Positions 1 to 29,202 of a stretch of DNA of 64,000 bases are shown piece by piece; the first letter of the stretch is position 1; each line of letters starts with the position of its first letter. The DNA is taken from the NCBI RefSeq assembly GCF_026213295.1, contig NC_079417.1, forward strand, positions 3,510,553 to 3,574,552, given 5' to 3'. This DNA comes from Gadus chalcogrammus (Eukaryota; Chordata; Actinopteri; Gadiformes; Gadidae). Both the position numbers and the translations under genes were made by a program. Under the pieces are notes generated by a model. That model ran no database searches, was not told the origin of the DNA, and saw only the letters and a program-made list of their open reading frames with translations.

Positions 1-469
1 TTCCTGAATGGTTTGCCGATGGCCCCGCTATGACTTCTACACTGTCAGGTCTGGTCCACTCTGCTCTGGTGTCATTCATTCAGAGCCAAAACTAGCGACT
101 CCTTACAGGCGGGAAAAAAAAACCCAAAGGCAATCTTGGACTAGGATCAAAACAGGATCCCAGCTGGGATATGTTTAGGAGCGGGCAAGCTGCCCTCCTA
201 CTCTAAAGTAGCATTATGTGTTTATAGAGCTCTGTTGAGGACTTAAACTATGGCAATGTAAACATGACCCCAGAGAAACCTTATGGGCATGGGAAATTTA
301 AAAAAAAAAAAAACAATACCTTGTCCAATGAATGCGGAAACACCGTTAAGGCTGCCAATGTTTTGCTTTTGTTCATCATGGAAGACTCAAAACAGTCCCA
401 TGCTTGTTGTGAAAAACGAAGTGTATGCATTTTGTAACCAAGTGTCTTGTCTGTACGATGTCCCTACAG
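1..469 (+). other. arid1a intron, 3' part
   Basis: This is non-coding sequence ending in a polypyrimidine-rich acceptor (tgtccctacag) directly before the first visible arid1a exon at 470. The exon that should precede it, with the start codon and the N-terminal Gly/Ala/Gln-rich part, is outside the window. An A-rich run lies near 300. Nothing else is recognisable. Confidence 0.75.
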
Positions 470-17098
<16,629 letters not shown>

Positions 17099-17978
17099 CA
17101 GCTGTAGGGAGCTGTGGCTCCACCTTTTTTTCCGTGGGGGAGGGAGGGGGAAGAGGGGAGAGTGGGGGAGGAGAGTGGGGGAGGGGGTGGTTGGACAGCC
17201 CTGTCCGGTCTCTCCTGGGTGAACCTGGCTTGTATGTTTAAAAAGGGGGTCGTGGTGGGGGGGGGGGGGAAAGCTCAAATGACTGTTTTTAATTTATGCA
17301 AAACCCTTCAGATTCCATTCTCGAGACCCCCCCCCATCCTCTCCTCTCCGCCCCGTCCTCGCTCCAGTGACATGGGGGGGGCGGGGGGCCGGAGGGGGGG
17401 GGGCAGCCCGTGGACACTACTACACTACCGACCGGACGAGAAGCAGCCGGGCACTGCGGTCGGATGACGGCTCTGCACTCGCAGGGAGGAGGAGGAGGAG
17501 GAGGAGGAGGAGGAGGAGGAGGGGGAGGGGGGGGTAGGAAGTCGGGGGGGGGGGGGGGGGGGGGTGGAGGGGGGTCATTTTTAATAAAGATAAATAAAAT
17601 TAAAGTACATAGCTGAAAAACAAAAACTGTAACCAAAGTTGCTGTCTCGTTTACAGTAAGTTTGGGAGACACGGTTGTGCCCTAGCACCCCCCCCCCCCA
17701 CCACGAGGAGTCGTGGGCTCGCCAGAGGTGAGCAGGGGCAGAGTCAGAACATGTGGCCTCCTGGTAACGAGCTGCCGTAAAGGGGTTGGCTTCTCCCCCC
17801 CCCCCCCCCCGCCCCGCCCCAGGACAACAGCAGACCACACCCCCCCCCCCCCCCCTCGCTGTCCATCCCCATCTTCACCAGGTTGGCCTGTGCAGTGTGC
17901 AGTAGATTGTAGGACATTTTCTGTACCATACTGCTCCGAGTGTAAAGCATACTCTCACACACACACACACGTATATAT

Positions 17979-18010
<32 letters not shown>

Positions 18011-18830
18011 GTATATATACACACACACACACATATACACACGTATACACACACACACACACACACACAGGTATACACCCACACACACAGAAGCTGACAC
18101 ATGTGGCTGTTCCTAGAGTTCCATGGTCATTTTAGTCGTTTTTTTTTTTTGTCAAAGAGAAATAAAAAAAAAAGAGAAACACGACGGCTTTCTTCCCCAA
18201 AGTATCGAGAAACCTACAACACCCTGACCTCCTCTCCTTCATCCCTTGATTGTATGAATCCCCCCGTAGGAGAAGAAATCACCTCCGTGGGACTTTGTTT
18301 TCAACTTCAGATACAGCGTTGCTGTGGTGTATATATGATGTTGTACATTACACTTCTCCCCCCCCCTTTTCTTGGTGTCTGTCTCCCGTCTGTGTCACTA
18401 TTCTCACCGTTGTTGTGGGTGAGGGATTGAGGCTGACGAAACGAAAGGACCCTGGTTCATACTCACCAGGCCTGTTGGAACACCCCCCCCCGCCCCCCTC
18501 TGCTCTCTCACTATAGTACGGCAGAAAGCTCTCATCTCCCGGTACAACAGAAATAAACTCCAGATGAAGTACACATTTGACAATTCTTTTCTCCTGTAAT
18601 ATGGATTCTGCATATTTGTATTTCAGACTATGTAGCTAAGACATCATGTAAATTCCTCCCTTTTCCTTTTTTGGCTCAATGAATATCATTTATTCAGTAT
18701 GAAATCTTTATACTATATGTTCCACGTGGTAAGAATAAATGTACATTAAATCTTCGTAAGCTGTTTACTGGTTTCGTTTCTCTGCATGTGATGTTTTGTG
18801 TTGCGCACACGAATAAATTTGGTTAGAACC
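17099..18830 (+). other. arid1a: arid1a 3' UTR with poly(A) signals
   Basis: After the TGA the sequence holds G-rich and GGA-repeat tracts (about 17485-17570), C runs (17690-17700, 17798-17855) and a CA/TA microsatellite (17955-18090). AATAAA hexamers lie at 18734-18739 and 18812-18817, either of which could end the transcript; earlier ones are near 17584. The length is in line with the long ARID1A 3' UTR of other vertebrates. The exact end is not determinable. Confidence 0.6.
17955..18090. repeat. CA/TA compound microsatellite
   Basis: This is a compound array of CA units interrupted by GTATATATAC blocks, within the probable arid1a 3' UTR. The CA/TATA blocks are self-complementary in places and could form hairpins in RNA. 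Confidence 0.9.
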
Positions 18831-19755
18831 GTGGGTGCTTCTGCAGTTGTATTGGCACATTCTCAAATTGGTCCAAAAAATAAAAGGATCACGGAAGGTA
18901 ATGACAAAGAGTGAACTGTGGGCCCAAGATTAAAACTATTTGAAATGTGTTTTATATATATACAGTATTTTTCATTAAATCAACTTACAAATGTACATTG
19001 ACTATTCTACAGCACCTTATTCGGACTCATAGAAACATAAATACCACCAGGGAAAAACATGGAGGATAATATATTTTTACCACATTGAATTTATCACAAA
19101 ATATATACATATTTAATTGCTAAAAGTCATGAGCTAAAGTAACCCAGACTTTATTTAACCAATAAAAAAACTAAAATAAGTTTTTTTTCAAAACGAATGC
19201 TTCAAAGAAGTAAACGTCATTTTTATATATATATATATATAAGGAATTTGTTATGCGGTCAATGGCAACGAAGATGATTAATAGGTTGCTGGGAGACTTG
19301 GATTCGTGGAATTGCTCGAACATAAATCAGCAAGTTTAATAAAGAGACTATTAATTATGAATACAAAATTAATATGACCCCTAATTAAATTTTGTCGGAG
19401 CAACTTAAAAGACATTTGTTCGGTAACTTTTATTTTGAAGTTCGAGTTGAGAAAGAACCGGAAGTGAACATTTCAATTGAAACCTCTGCCGCTGCTGCAG
19501 AACGAGGACATGAAAACAATGAGATCGTCGTGCGTCAAGATGGGAAGTTAAAATGTCATTGATGCTAATCGTCTGTTTTGCTTTGTCCGAAAGTGTAAGA
19601 CCAAATAGCCATGTTCTGATTGACTCCATGTTGTCTCGAATTAAAAAGATGATGGGCTGAACATTCATCTTGCACCATTCTGGCCCTTGTCTATCAGCTG
19701 GTGCAATGCATTTTATAACCAACCTTTGGCCAACATTATCTTGTTTGTTGTGACC
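18831..19755. other. arid1a-pigv intergenic region
   Basis: This is AT-rich sequence with a short (TA)n run near 19224-19242 and no coding signal. Because pigv starts at 19756 on the same strand, its promoter must lie here. No TATA box or other core element stands out. Confidence 0.55.
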
Positions 19756-21656
19756 ATGGATGTCAGAGTAGTTCTACATTTCGCCATCGTTACAAGAGCT
19801 CTGTCTCTGTTGTTGCAGGTCAGTTTTGTGCTTTTATGGAACATTTGCTGATGTAGTGAACTCTGTATTGCTTATTGTAATCGACTCGAAATGAGCAGTA
19901 TGATTCATACTAGCATTGTTATGGTTCAATATATATTGTACTTAGTTAATGGATATATTTCATGAAGCAATACCTTTTGGATAGAAATAATTGTAGTAAA
20001 TGTGTAGTATGTCGCCAGACAGCCAATTCATAATTGTCACTGCTGTACATTCAAAGATGTTGTCTCTATGCAGGCTCTGTTAAATGCTGCCATTCCCGAT
20101 CATGAAGCCGATGCCTTCAGACCCCCAAGAGTCGAGGAGCCTCTGTATTTGGACTCTGCTGTGGAGTGGTGTTTTGGCGGACTTTCTCATTGGGATGCCG
20201 AGCATTACCTCTTCATTGCCGAGAGAGGTTACCTGTATGAGCACAACTTCGCTTTCTTCCCCCTTCTCCCGGTGATTCTGCGCGGCCTGGCGGAGACGCT
20301 GCTGTGGCCCCTCAGCGGTTGGCTGTCGGTGAGGGGAAGGCTGCTCCTAGCGGTTGCTGTGGGCAACAGTGCCCTCTTCCTTCTGAGCGCTGTAGCGTTG
20401 TATGCAATGAGCAGAGTCGTTCTGCAGGACAGGCGCCTGGCTCTCCTCTCCAGCCTGCTGTACTGCCTCACTCCCGCCAACGTCTTCATGACCTCGGGCT
20501 ACTCGGAGAGCTTGTTTGCCGCGCTGACCTTCGGCGGCCTCTTCCTCCTGGAGAAAGGCTTCACCTTCAGGGCCTGCCTCGCCCTGGGCATCGCCACGGC
20601 GGCGCGGTCCAACGGCCTGGTGAACATCGGGTTCCTGCTGTACCTGCCGTCGCTGAACGCGCTGTCCCAGATCCGCGCGTACCGCACCACGACCACGGGC
20701 CGCGGCAAGGCGCTCCGCTACGCGTGGGTCGTGGCGCGCCTCCTGGTCACCTCGCTGCTGGGCACGGGCCTCATAGCGCTGCCCTTCTGCGCGTTCCAGT
20801 ACTACGGCTACCGGACGTTCTGCACGCCGTCCACCGCCCTGGAGCGCGTCCCGCCGGCGCTCGTCTCCCTGGCCAGGAGGAAGGGCTACCGGATGCCCGA
20901 CGAGAACGGACCGCCGCCGCTGTGGTGCATGAGGCCGCTGCCGCTGCTCTACTCCCACATCCAGGACGTGTACTGGGACGTGGGCTTCCTGCGCTACTTT
21001 GAGCTGAGGCAGATCCCCAACTTCCTGCTCGCCCTGCCCATGGCCAGCCTGGGCATCATGGCGGCGTACGCGTACTACCAGGCCAACCCGGACATGTGCC
21101 TCAGACTGGGGCTCTGGGAGAGCGCCCGGAGGCGCCTGGACAAGCCCACGCCGGGGTTCTTCAACCCCAAGGTGTTTGTGTACGTGGTGCACTCCACGGC
21201 CCTTTTGATATTCGGGACGTTGTGTATGCACGTTCAGGTAAGCACCTCCCGGCCTGGATCGGCGTATGACTTGCATTAAAGGGAAATATCTATTCCTTAT
21301 TATTACATTGTGATACCGATTGCCTACGGCCTCTTCTGATCCCGCTCCTTTTTTTGGTCCAGGTTCTGACCAGATTCCTGGCGTCGTCCACGCCCGTCCC
21401 TTTCTGGATCAGCGCTCATCTCCTCCTGCTCAACGAACCGCTGCTGCACCGGCGGAAGACGTCGGTGCCCAATGTTCAGCTGCGGGCGCACGACACGTCG
21501 AGGAGCGGGGCCACAAACCCGCTCCACAACCCCGTCAGTGCACTGCTCCCCCACTGGAGGCACTGCTCAGCCACCACCCAATGCATCCTGGGCTACTTCT
21601 TATCTTACTGGGTGCTTGGCTTGGCGCTTCATTGCAATTTCTTGCCCTGGACTTAA
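19756..21656 (+). CDS. pigv: GPI mannosyltransferase 2 (PIG-V), 3 exons, complete
   Basis: PIG-V adds the second (alpha-1,6) mannose to the GPI-anchor precursor in the ER lumen, using dolichol-phosphate-mannose. The exons are 19756-19818 ([25 protein letters not shown] hydrophobic start), 20074-21237 and 21363-21656. All junctions are phase 0 with good GT/AG sites, giving 506 residues against 493 in human. The family's luminal motif [20 protein letters not shown] is at about residues 59-78, with the presumed catalytic Asp at 62. Next is [11 protein letters not shown], followed by many hydrophobic membrane segments. [20 protein letters not shown] and the C-terminal [20 protein letters not shown]...LPWT all parallel human PIGV. 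It is a multi-pass ER membrane protein. Position between arid1a and zdhhc18 matches human 1p36.11. Confidence 0.96.
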
Positions 21657-24599
21657 CACACTACACGCCTATTTACTCCTAATGCAATACTTTTCAGTGA
21701 GGGCTGGGGGGGGGTCTTATTTTACAATTTATTGCTATAAGTCTTTTTATTTCTCATAATCAAATCACAGTTTAAGCGTACAGTGTGGAGGATTTAGTGG
21801 CATCTAGCGTCGAGGTTGCATATTGCATCAAACTGAGTTCCCCCACCTCCCCTTTGCCCCAACTCTACCTTTCCAAAGACGTAACTCTGGCCTGTAAGGG
21901 GCCAGTAACAGCAGTAGTAGGATTAAGTAGTTGTTTTCCAAAAGGTTGTCATCTTCTATGAAAGCATTGAGTAGCAAACCTTCAAGTGATGAGATTCCTT
22001 GATGGATTTATAATTCGCATGTAAAAGTAAGGTCAACGTTTATAAGTAAGATAGTGTTTATGATTTTTTAAATTCTCTAGAGCCCATAGTCCATTCTAGA
22101 AACATGTCGGTGCACTAGGCAAGCTCTGTGGAAGAGTACCCGCTCCCTTTGTAGATAAAAGGCCTATTCTAAGGTAACAGAACACAACTATGTATATTTC
22201 CATGGGATTATACACTTCAAACATACTTATGATACTTTATCCATTTCTGCCAAGTCCGTTCCGCTATGCCACTAATTCTACATACTACACCTTAAAAGGT
22301 CAAAGCCATAAAGTAAGGACTTAATTGCATGATATTTCATTACCAACTCTCCATATAAAATAAATGGCAACCAATTACTTAAAATACAGTGACAGGATTA
22401 TTAGTAATTATATTTTTCTTTCGTTTCAATTGTGATTCATCATTGCATTTCCACAGCTTTCTCAAATGTCGCAGCTAGGAGGTTTCTGGAAATAAAAACT
22501 TGCGTGCTCGCAAAAAAGTTACTTTAAACTTTTTGCTTTCACATTTATTTATGTCTGAGATATCCTTATCTTCTCAGATATGTCTCATTCGAAAAAAAAA
22601 AATTAAATAATGGAGAGGGATAATCTGGTAATCAATATTTGTAAAGTTTTATGTTGAATCAAGTACGTTTGTTATTTCATCACAGTGGTGGTCTCAAATA
22701 GCCTCACAGGCCAACATGATGCAACACGGCCCTGAAAAGGGGAAGGGAAAACTCCCTAAAACCAAAGGGAAGTGGCCTTGCAATGACCAACTGCATTTAT
22801 GACGAATGGGCTGTCAAATGGTTACAAAAAAATAATTATTAATCTCGGAAGATTTCAATGTGATTAAATATGTTAATTAAGTAACAATCTATTACTAAAT
22901 GAGGCATCACAGTGGTGGTTCATCCTAAAATCCATTGATAAAAGCCCTATCATACTGTATTACTAAAGTTACAAACTGGGTTTCGGTGGCGAAACTTTAT
23001 ATCTGGGAGAAATTACCGTTTATCGCCAAAGGTGTCGCTGATGAAAATGCAAAAAGAAAAAAGGTTAATTATTATCTGGATTATTTTTAATCTAAACAAA
23101 CTAGTGATACATGTCTACGCATATAAAAAAAACATAACTGCTTAACCTATAGTTGAAAATGTAATTGGTCTACAACTTTTTGGTCTTACAATGAGGCTCT
23201 ATGGATTATTGCATTATTAATTTAGCCGTCATTAACCAATAAAAGAAACATGCATCAGATAGGAAGGTGAGTAAAAAGGGGAGTATGTTATGGTACAATG
23301 TAGATTAGGAGTAGCCTGAGGGATAGAGACAAATTCGCATATGCAAAATCAAGTAAATAAACCATGAGCTCGCCTGCGTTTCTTTCACAATGTTTCTCCA
23401 GATAGTTTTTTCTGCCCTCTACTGTTCTGTTTTTAGGAAGCATAAACCAGCTTCAACGGCTCAACAAACAATCGACTTCCATTTCAAGCATTGAAACACA
23501 TTATTTCTTCCCAGATGAGAAGATTTTTTACTTAAACATAACTAAATGTGCAATAACCTTTGCCTATCAACGTGTAAGTATGGAGTTACATGTACACTGA
23601 CCTCACCCAAAACAAGACGGAACTCTGAGAGATCTGAGGACTGAGGCTTTGTCTTGGTTCGAAATCAGTAAATCAGATGTTCTGTAACCTAAAAAAAGAT
23701 TTCAGACGCAGTCTATCAGTTATCTCTGACACTTCTCTGTGTCTCCACCTTTCAAACCCTCAAACAATAGTGTGGAAATGAAGAAGATAAGACTAGCTTT
23801 TTGTTTTCGCTCGTCCTCACTCACGAACATGTTCACACTTGACTTTAACAGTATTTCAACATGTATGTGAGCAAAATGCCCGTTTCATCTATCAGAAAAG
23901 TGGCCCTTAAAGCCACTAAGGCATGAAAACATCCAAATATTCCACATTCTGGGCATATTATACGTCTTGAAGGGCAATTGGGATGGCTCTTTTAGAAATG
24001 GATTCAGTATGTGAACCAATGTGAGTTGTAGGAAACTATTTAATTATAATCAATCTAATTAGGCCTACTACATATTCATAAAGGCCTATACAATTTCTAT
24101 ACTATCGTACTTATTTCAACTCATGTCCCAGTGGTGTGAAAGGGGCGCCACCTACACCTGCTGGGCCTGTCTCAGGTCTGAACAGAGCCAGACCCGATGC
24201 TGGAACCCAACCTCACCTCTGGATGGGAGCGTCATCGTCCAAACAGTGACGTAGGCTGGCCGACGCTTAAAGAAAAAGACACGCCAGACATTTTGTAGTG
24301 TATCAATGACACAATAACGGGTTTTATGAGTGAAGGTTAATGCTAATCAATGGATTCACCATCGCAACAATGGTAGATGTTCTTACTTTAGAGAAGGGAT
24401 TCAACTCGGGTCGACCGACGCTGTGGGACTAGCTAACGGTAGCGCCTCGGCTGCTACGCTAACCGCTATCCTCAAGTCGCCGATACAGGATGAATGGCTG
24501 TCTTGAAGAAGTGGACGCGTTTTGAACACAAGTTATAGCCTGTCGTGTCAGATACATGTGCCTTCAGCCCCCCCTCATACGCTGGACTGGGTCTTCACC
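21657..24599. other. pigv-zdhhc18 intergenic region
   Basis: This is AT-rich DNA with no open reading frame of note and no recognised gene. AATAAA-like sites near 22357 and 22486 could end pigv transcripts, but that is unproven. A short segment, CATCACAGTGGTGGT, occurs twice (about 22679 and 22907). A tRNA-like SINE fragment lies near 24400-24480, just before zdhhc18. Confidence 0.5.
24400..24480 (-). mobile_element. Possible tRNA-derived SINE fragment
   Basis: On the minus strand the order is GGATAGCGGTTAGCG, resembling the A-box of fish tRNA-derived SINEs, then GAGTTGAATCCC, resembling a B box, about 60 bases apart. No tail or target-site duplication was found, and it lies within 200 bp of the zdhhc18 start. 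This may be a degraded SINE head or chance similarity. Confidence 0.35.
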
Positions 24600-27409
24600 A
24601 TGAAGAGTTGTGAGTACCAGCAGATAGACCCCCGGACGCTGTCCGCGTCCAACCCGTCCGCACAGAGCTGCGCCGGCGGGCAGAGCAGCGCCCAGCGGAG
24701 CCGGAGGAAGTGGGAAGTTTTCCCTGGAAAGAATAGATTTTACTGCGATGGACGAATAATTCTCGCCAGACAGAGTGGGGTCCTCCCTCTGACACTGGGC
24801 CTTATTGTTGTGACTTGTGGCCTTTTCTTTGCGTTCGAGTGAGTATAACTATGCTTATGTACAATTACAAGTTTGTGTCAAATACAACACTCATACACTT
24901 ATTAAAGTAACCCCGAATACATGCTCTTATGGTCTCTGGTGTCTTCCCCGGCAGCTGCCCGTTCCTAGTGGAGCATTTGACCGTCTTTATACCTGTGATC
25001 GGCGGAGTGCTTTTTGTATTCGTGGTCGTCTCCCTTCTACAAACCAGTCTCACCGACCCGGGCATACTACCCAGGGCAACGCCAGACGAGGCAGCAGACG
25101 TTGAGCGGCAGATCGGTAGGACGGGGTTTTGGAGATGCTTACTGGGGGGAACACAGATGGGACGAGAGGGGTTTACCTTCTCAATTCATGGCCAGATGGA
25201 ACCGACAGCAGAGGACCATTTTCTGGTCCTAAGTAGATTACTGTCTGTTCAAAGACATTGATGGGAACAATTATCGTGCAGTACTCGAAGGATTTCTGCA
25301 GTCTGTCAGTCCTATCATATTATTACCCAGTATCCCTTCAGTATCGGTCGCTGAACCTATAAACACACGCTATAAAATCAGCTCATATGTCATTCATCAC
25401 ATATACATGTGTTTTATGTATGCCTGTGATTCTATTGTTTGTATTTATTTGTATTTTTCCGTTCCTTTGGTTAACCTTGGAAGACACAACGGGGACGTCT
25501 TCGTACCGACCCCCGCCGCGCACACGGGAGATTGTCATCAGGGAGCAGGTGGTGAAGCTCAAGTACTGCTTCACCTGCAAGATGTTCCGGCCTCCCCGGA
25601 CCTCCCACTGCAGCCTGTGTGACAACTGTGTCGGTGAGAATACATTTAGTTTCTATGTTTCCTATGCCGTCCCATGTTGTGTCAGTAAGGCTTAGATGTC
25701 AATGCACATGAATGCATCGACAGCCATCCATGCAGTCTGTATTTAAGCGTTCTTCTCAGCGATACACCGGCCTACATAGTCATTGTTGCTACATGTCAAC
25801 TGCTCACGCCGTGGACGTCAGTTGAGTATGTAGTCCGTACACTGCTTGAAGAATGTGGCCAGATGTGGCCCAGAACACCTCTTAAAGCCGTCTGTGCGAT
25901 CGGCTCAAAATGCGTCTTGGGTGCATTGACTGTTGACACATATACTGAGAACTGTCGACTAGCGATCGGATCACCCAAAACCCCCTGCTAATGCTAGGTG
26001 TGAAGAACAGGGCCTATGATTAATTGATAAAGTTGTTATCTATCTTTATTCTCACTTGAGAAATTCTTAGGGTTGTCTTCTTGTTATGAGAAGTAAATGT
26101 TTGCTCCAGAATGTTTTGGTGAATGTGTGGTGGTGATGTCTGTATATTTCTCCCCTTCAGATACCCGTGTCCTTTCAATGCAATTCTTGTTATCTGTGTT
26201 CGCATTTCACCCTCTGGCATAAAAACTTCCCGGTTAAAAAAAAAAACATGTTCAAATATGGCGCTGGGAGGAAGAGAAGCCCTGTTGTTGTTAACTTCTG
26301 CTCAAAATGGTGTGTAGCGATGGGCTATGTAGCGATGGGCTATGTAGCGATTGTCTATGCATGCATTACTCTACAGCCTGGCCCCTGATGTACTTTAGCC
26401 TGGACAGTCAGTGGTATCTGACCTGAACGCCAACAGGTATCATGTCTTCATCGCAACTTATGTTCTTCCATCCTCAGTGCTAGACATTGGTAGTAGCCTG
26501 AGCATACAAAGCACACCGGGAGAAGCCTGGCGGGCACCTGTGCTCTAATGACGTAGACACTAGTCTGTTGTGCTCAGATAGCCGTCCGCACTGTGACGCC
26601 ATCGGATCCGAAAGACGACCCGACCGCCGGTCCTTCGGGATGCCTTCGTTCTAGCTCATCTGATCGCCCTTGCAATGTGAGCGAGATCTGTTCTGGGACT
26701 GTCACAGAGACCGGGACAGTCGACGCCTCCTTGCGTGATTTGGATGATGAGAGTAGCAGTGAAACGACCCGTGTCACCGTGGCCATGGAGAGACTCGATT
26801 ATCTTAACTTGCCGCTCATTCATCGCCGTGAATAAAAACCCGCCGTTTCCTCCAGAGCGGTTCGACCACCACTGCCCGTGGGTGGGGAACTGCGTGGGCA
26901 GGCGCAACTACCGCTTCTTCTACAGCTTCATCATCTCCCTCTCCTTCCTGATCTCCTTCATATTCGGCTGCGTCATCACCCACCTTACCTTACGTGAGTA
27001 TAGGCCCTTCGTACACACATGGTATGCACACTTTATTACTCAATAGGAACATCTGGTAGACACAATAGTTAAAGAAATGCAAAGTTGACGTGTTTTGCCT
27101 TATGCCTGCTCCTTATTGGATACTATTCAGAATATTGATAATATTGTTGTTATATTTTTTCTATTCTATAGGCTCCCAATCAGGGAAAGGTCTTGTCCAA
27201 TCGATCCAGGAAAGTCCTGGAAGATATCCTTTCTCAGCGTCATCATTCACCCCCCTCCAGCGAATATCATTTAGCATCATCATTACTGGTTTACCATCAC
27301 CATCACACCTTAAACATCAACTTACCCTTTAAGAATCAACATTATCCCTCAAACATAATCATTACCACTTTATTATCCCTTCAGCATCATCATTACCCCG
27401 TTACCATCA

Positions 27410-27445
<36 letters not shown>

Positions 27446-28722
27446 TGTCACCAACAGCTCCGCCTACTGAAGGCGACGCATGCAGTCAAAACAAAAGCGT
27501 ACCTAGAGATAAGCACGCCGCGGTGACGAAGTGTTTCCTGTGGCTCCTCTGCCCTAAGCCTCCGCATAATAGGATCACAGAGGGCCCAATCAGAGGGCTG
27601 TTAGGCAGATGGTCCTCGAGGAGGAGGGGGAGGCCTGGCTGACTCACGTCTCACTCACAGGATGTGGTCGCCGACCGGTCAAATAGATAATAACGAATGG
27701 AAATCGCACAAATTATGATGCGCCGCTTTCTTCTCTTTTTAATCGTTCGGCGGCCCCCAAATGTGAATCTAACCCAATCGCCGACTGCTTGTTAAAGTCA
27801 CGGTCGGCCCGTGAGGCTGACGCGCAGACGCTTGTTGAGCCTTGACCCTCCCACCCGCACCGTCGTGGAGCTGGTCATCTGTTTCTTCTCCATCTGGTCG
27901 GTGATGGGCCTCTCGGGCTTCCACACGTACCTGGTGGCCTCCAACCTGACGACGAACGAAGACGTGAGTCCCAGCATGCACCGCTCCTTGTCCTGTAGCC
28001 CAAAGCAGCGCTTTGGTGATGTGGTCGGTTGATGATGACGTGACGTGACGGGGGGATGTAGCATTGTTTCGATAAAGCCCGGGAAGGGAACACACGGCTG
28101 TTGGTTTGTCTTCCAGATAAAGGGCGCCTGGTCCAGTAAAAGAGGGGCGGCGGACAGCGTGAACCCGTACAGCCACAACAGCGTCTTCACCAACTGCTGT
28201 GTCACGCTGTGTGGGCCCATGCCCCCGAGGTAAGAAGACCTGGCCCATCGCTCGCACGCCAGCTAATCCGTCTCTCGAGCGGTTGGTGGTTTAACTATAG
28301 CAAATATTATCCACTAGCCTATACATGAGCCCCGTGTTCATTATCGGACCGCATTATGGGCAGGAGCCTAATTAAAACCCGACGTAAGTTGGCTACAATT
28401 CCGACGAGTTTGATTGACAGAAAACTGTTCGGCTGAGAACGTTATGAGTGCAACGCGCAAGCATATATAAAAGGCCTATAGCCTACCAAAACCAAAACAG
28501 AGTGTTAATAGAAAGAAAACTCATTTTTTAAACCTCCAAAAGACCTGCCCCGCACGACCGCCGAATAGTCAGAAAATTCCGAGTCGGGCACAGCCCTACA
28601 TTGAACCCGCCTCAGAATCCTCTCATCATGCCTCAAGTGGACGCCGCCCACTCACCCGCTCTCCCCGCTTCCTCCCTCCAGCCTGATTGACAGACGCGGT
28701 TCGGTTCCCCACGACGACCCGT

Positions 28723-28766
<44 letters not shown>

Positions 28767-29202
28767 CCAGAGCTCGAGCTGCCTCCTTTCATGGCCAAGA
28801 GCGACACGCGCATGGTAGGACGACCCGTCTCCCGTCCACTCACACCCCCCCTCCCGTCCGGGTAGCCCTCCAGAGACCCCCCCCCCCCCCACCCCCACCC
28901 CCCTCCCCGTGTGTGTCGTGGTGTAGCCGGTAGCTGGATCCTGAGGTCCACCGGGCTCGAAGCCAACAGCACCAACCGAGGCTTCCACGCGCGGGCTCAT
29001 GAGATAAATGACGACTTCATTTCAGTGGATATCCGACACTTTTATCCTTGTTTACATACTTTTAGTGTAGTTTTTGTTATAAAGAATATAGAAATATATA
29101 TATCTACTGTGCCTTATTTTTGATCTACTGAACATAAAGGAAGTGCTACTGAGTTGGTTGTGTTTTTTTTTGCAGGTTTGTATGGAACCAAATGAGTTGT
29201 GA
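24600..29202 (+). CDS. zdhhc18: Palmitoyltransferase ZDHHC18, 9 coding exons
   Basis: This is a Golgi-type DHHC S-acyltransferase that attaches palmitate to cysteines of target proteins. Exons: 24600-24838, 24955-25115, 25484-25633, 26856-26993, 27172-about 27219, about 27850-27963, 28117-28229, 28682-28814 and 29176-29202. It starts [10 protein letters not shown] (human MKDCEYQQIS). Next come [18 protein letters not shown], two hydrophobic segments, and the Cys-rich zinc module [20 protein letters not shown]. The catalytic DHHC ([20 protein letters not shown]) has its Cys near residue 190. Two more membrane segments, [15 protein letters not shown] and CGPMPPSLIDRRG follow. The last short exon ends VCMEPNEL. 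Boundaries match the human gene except at exons 5-6, where I find neither a GT donor nor an AG acceptor that fits the frame. A (GCC)n tract in exon 8 codes for about 15 alanines. AATAAA signals at 29431-29440 could end this form. Confidence 0.92.
25634..26855 (+). other. zdhhc18 intron 3
   Basis: This is unique-looking sequence. A 16-bp unit around GGCTATGTAGCGAT is repeated three times near 26312-26356. A reading frame at 26593-26835 is open but has no splice context or family likeness and is taken as chance. The intron ends in a clear pyrimidine-rich acceptor (gtttcctccag). Confidence 0.6.
27220..27849 (+). other. zdhhc18 intron 5 with CAT-rich DNA and a 28-base C run
   Basis: The first half is degenerate CATCATCATTACC-type low-complexity sequence (about 27238-27415). 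A run of about 28 C residues follows at 27418-27445. The second half is ordinary sequence leading to exon 6. Canonical splice sites compatible with the reading frame are missing at both ends, so sequence or assembly error near the C run should be considered. Confidence 0.55.
28230..28681 (+). other. zdhhc18 intron 7
   Basis: This intron runs from gtaagaag to a strong pyrimidine acceptor (ccctccag). It is unremarkable sequence with no repeat family recognised. Confidence 0.6.
28723..28766 (+). repeat. (GCC)n polyalanine tract in zdhhc18 exon 8
   Basis: About 14-15 GCC codons in a row encode alanine between DDPS and PELELPPF. The mammalian protein lacks such a run. GCC repeats of this length are prone to length change. 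Confidence 0.9.

Noticed and set aside
20347..21276. 309-residue minus-strand frame
   Set aside because: It is antisense of the pigv second exon; the plus strand encodes a clear PIG-V.
22679..22921. Two copies of CATCACAGTGGTGGT
   Set aside because: The shared block is too short, and the flanks differ, to claim a repeat family.
26593..26835. 80-residue open frame in zdhhc18 intron 3
   Set aside because: It has no splice sites that would link it in phase to exons 3 and 4, which already join as in human.
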